From Bacillota bacterium (GTDB lineage Bacteria; Bacillota; Clostridia; Acetivibrionales; DTU013), in the NCBI GenBank assembly GCA_023418915.1, contig JAEZYU010000019.1, positions 1-63,730 of the forward strand: a DNA stretch of 63,730 nucleotides. The letters are read 5' to 3'. Each line of letters opens with the position of its first letter. Position 1 is the first letter of the stretch. The notes beneath the pieces are model-generated. The model saw only the letters and a program-made list of their open reading frames with translations. It made no database searches and was not told the origin of the DNA. The position numbers and the translations under genes were made by a program. Below, one piece after another: positions 61,784 to 63,730 of the stretch.

Positions 61784-62353
61784 ATGGCGGCAGTAAAAAA
61801 GAAGCTAACCTTTGTAAACATCATCTTTTTCGTGATCTTTGGTGTTCTCACCGGAGTATTATGGGCATATGGCAGCCCGATCCCGCTTATACCGGGCGCA
61901 GTTCATTTCAGGACCTTTGCTTTCATTATCGTAGCGATCGGTTTTCTTTTCGGACCTGTTACAGGTTTTTTTGCCGGCTATATAGGAACCTTGGTATGGT
62001 CGCTTCTTGGAGGCTACTTCATTGCTCCTCACACTCTGCTGGCTGACGGGATCACAGTTGGTCTTAGTGCAGCGCTGCCTGCTTTCGTTATGATGAGGTC
62101 AAAGACACTTGATGATTTAGTGGCAGAGAAGGCTAAATTCATATGGAAATCACTATTCTGGTCGATTCTTTTCGGATGCCTGATGATTTTAACGACGAGC
62201 TTGTCGCTGTCATTTTTCACTGGCCTCAGCTACTGGTATTGTGTGACCTGGATAGGTATCGCCGATGTCGCACCGATCGCACTGACTCCGTTTGTAGTAT
62301 TGCTGCTGGCCCCAAGACTCAAGAGAATACAAACTATTATCCCGAGAATTTAG
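61784..62353 (+). CDS. ECF transporter S component (substrate-specific)
   Basis: 189 aa with six hydrophobic segments; FGVLTGVLWAYGSPIPLIPG and FGPVTGFFAGYIGTLVWSLL are typical of ECF S components of the family with a conserved Gly-rich TM4. The substrate is not readable from sequence; the riboswitch, phosphoribosyltransferase and creatininase point to a purine-like or related cyclic-amide compound. It ends about 4 nt before a half copy of the dispersed repeat. Confidence 0.85.
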   Translation: MAAVKKKLTFVNIIFFVIFGVLTGVLWAYGSPIPLIPGAVHFRTFAFIIVAIGFLFGPVTGFFAGYIGTLVWSLLGGYFIAPHTLLADGITVGLSAALPAFVMMRSKTLDDLVAEKAKFIWKSLFWSILFGCLMILTTSLSLSFFTGLSYWYCVTWIGIADVAPIALTPFVVLLLAPRLKRIQTIIPRI

Positions 62354-62356
62354 TAT

Positions 62357-62386
62357 GGTGCCTGGCACGACACTTAGACACTTATT
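62357..62386. repeat. Half copy of the dispersed repeat
   Basis: A single arm (GGTGCCTGGCACGACAC to ACACTTATT) immediately after the S-component stop. The partner arm is absent. Confidence 0.88.
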
Positions 62387-62580
62387 ATGAGGTTAGGCAG
62401 GTACTGTAACTTCTGTAAGCGTTATTGACTATTTTTTTATTGTTTATAGTAATATGCAATGTGGGAATGAAGTTCTCCCTTGGTTTTACCAAAACCGCTC
62501 ATAGAGCTGATGACTTCTGTGATTGTAAATCACAGGATCATTGGCTTTTTATTTTTTGCGAAAAGTTTGGAGAGATGAAC

Positions 62581-63442
62581 ATGCTGTTATCACTTGCTCT
62601 ATTATTCCTATGTGGTATGGCGATAGGAAAAGTTTTTGAAAAGCTTAAGCTTCCAAAACTGCTAGGGATGCTGTTAACTGGTATTTTACTGGGAAGATAT
62701 ATGTTGAATTTGCTCGATTCTTCGATTTTAGACATATCTGCAGACTTGAGGCAGATTGCTCTAATCATTATTTTAACACGGGCGGGACTGAATCTTGATA
62801 TTGAGGATCTCAAAAGGGTTGGCCGTCCGGCAATACTCATGTGCTTTGTCCCTGCCTGCTTTGAGATAATCGGAATGCGGGTTTTTGCGCCTTTGCTTTT
62901 TAGGATAACCGTATTAGAGGCTGCTATTATTGGAACTGCTATTGCAGCAGTTTCTCCGGCGGTCATTGTGCCAAGAATGCTTAAGTTAATGGAAAATGGA
63001 TATGGAAGAAAAAAGAGCATCCCTCAAATGATAATGGCTGGAGCTTCGGTAGATGATGTGTTTGTTATTGCTCTTTTCACTGTTTTTACCGGACTGACAC
63101 AAAATAGTGCTATTACACCAGCCCATTTTCTGACCATTCCTACTTCAATTACTTTTGGATTATTAGGAGGAGTTATAGCTGGGCTTGCTTTATCGCTGAT
63201 GTTTACAAAAGTGCATATCAAAGACACTGGGAAGGTTATAATTATTCTTTCGGTTTCATTTCTGCTAGTTACTGTGGAACATTTGATGACAGTCAGCCAT
63301 AGGTGGGCTGCCTTTAGCAATGGGACTTTCTTGCGGAGATATTGTTTTGACTGTGGCAATTCTTTCAATTATTATAACTGCGCCGGTTGGCGCTGCTCTT
63401 GTTGATGGAACGTATAAAAAGCTTTTGTCCAGGAACAAATAA
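62581..63442 (+). pseudogene. Cation:proton antiporter (CPA-type) with internal deletion
   Basis: The N-terminal about 240 aa are a normal antiporter half (LPKLLGMLLTGILLGRYML, AAVSPAVIVPRMLKLMENG, ASVDDVFVIALFTVF). At about 63290 the reading frame breaks: the rest of the frame is missense to 63405. In the other frame the sequence encodes the family's C terminus, AIGGLPLAMGLSCGDIVLTV and then ITAPVGAALVDGTYKKLL, ending at 63442. Roughly 100 residues between the two are missing compared with family members. Start ATG 62581 with GGAG at 8 nt. It cannot make the full antiporter. Confidence 0.8.
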
Positions 63443-63494
63443 TTAGTTTCACCTGACAAGAGATCCTTGAAAACCTTGAATAATGTGTGTTTGA

Positions 63495-63730
63495 AGCAAG
63501 TATTTCGCCCCCAAATGTCGAGTTGTCAAAGGGAAGCTTGGAAAGCGTGTGGAGTTCGGATACAAGCTTCAAATACAAGAGATGTAAAGCGGAATCGTAA
63601 CAAGCTACCAACTGTATAAAGGCAATCCTTGCGACAAAGTTTTGGTGAATGATGCACTGCAGAAGCACATTGGTTTATTTGGTCATGCCCCATCAGAGAT
63701 AGCACTTGACCGAGGTTATTACGATTCCGG
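63495..63730 (+). pseudogene. ISNCY-type transposase remnant, runs off the right edge
   Basis: Fragments of a DDE transposase in one frame: VVKGKLGKRVEFGYKLQIQE, then an in-frame stop two codons later, then GIVTSYQLYKGNPCDKVLV and FGHAPSEIALDRGYYDSG. The pattern GNP.D followed by DRGY matches the ISNCY group. A premature stop and no start are visible, so it is inactive. The rest lies outside the window. Confidence 0.7.

Noticed and set aside
1..63730. Search for tRNA and rRNA genes
   Set aside because: No tRNA cloverleaf motif with a CCA-type 3' end or rRNA-like conserved stretch was noticed, although a tRNA scan was not run.

Overview
The window reads as a chromosome segment of an anaerobic, plant-polysaccharide-using Firmicute of the class Clostridia. 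The clues are Shine-Dalgarno-rich AT-leaning DNA, Gram-positive lipoprotein signals, S-layer-homology (SLH) proteins, dockerin remnants, a XylFII-LytS/YesN-type sugar sensor and an ECF vitamin/nucleobase-type transporter. No rRNA, tRNA, CRISPR array or phage block was seen.

Layout. 0-2.2 kb: leftward AgrA/AgrC-like two-component pair. 2.4-7.4 kb: a (alpha/alpha)6-type protein with a frameshift near its start, a diacylglycerol-glucosyltransferase-like enzyme, a TIGR04076 protein and a leftward MFS transporter. 7.6-17.9 kb: a carbohydrate-ester locus (LacI regulator, ABC sugar importer without its own ATPase, three CE1/PHB-depolymerase-like esterases, GH27 alpha-galactosidase); one esterase and one esterase domain have lost the nucleophile Ser. 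18.0-24.3 kb: SLH-rhodanese fusion, self-controlled MarR operon, CapA-like lipoprotein, TetR remnant, beta-propeller lipoprotein, AraC-GyrI regulator. 24.3-43.7 kb: two paralogous copies of a three-gene module (MalT/LuxR-type ATPase regulator, 82-84 aa DUF2442 protein, giant secreted SLH protein), separated by a graveyard of response-regulator, GH3 and FIVAR-dockerin fragments. 44-46.6 kb: ferredoxin-type aldo/keto reductase and MocR-type regulator. 46.8-56.3 kb: ChvE/MmsAB-like sugar importer followed by a translationally coupled XylFII-like/LytS-like/YesN-like/XylF-like sensory operon. 56.4-57.4 kb: TRM11-like methyltransferase. 57.5-62.4 kb: a purine-type riboswitch with a complete OFF terminator platform in front of a phosphoribosyltransferase, fused double ECF ATPase, EcfT, creatininase-family hydrolase and S component. 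62.5 kb to the end: an antiporter gene with an internal deletion, and an ISNCY-type transposase remnant.

A dispersed palindromic repeat (arms of about 30 bp containing GGTGCCAGGCACGACAC, AATAAG at the loop) occurs eight times, almost always touching a gene's 3' end. In several genes it supplies the last residues (GARHDT or GAWHDT) and the stop codon.

Best candidates for something new: (1) the duplicated LuxR/MalT-DUF2442-giant SLH module with a matching palindrome in front of each DUF2442 gene; (2) the purine-riboswitch-controlled PRT/ECF/creatininase operon, probably nucleobase-type uptake and salvage; (3) the stop-codon-hugging repeat family.
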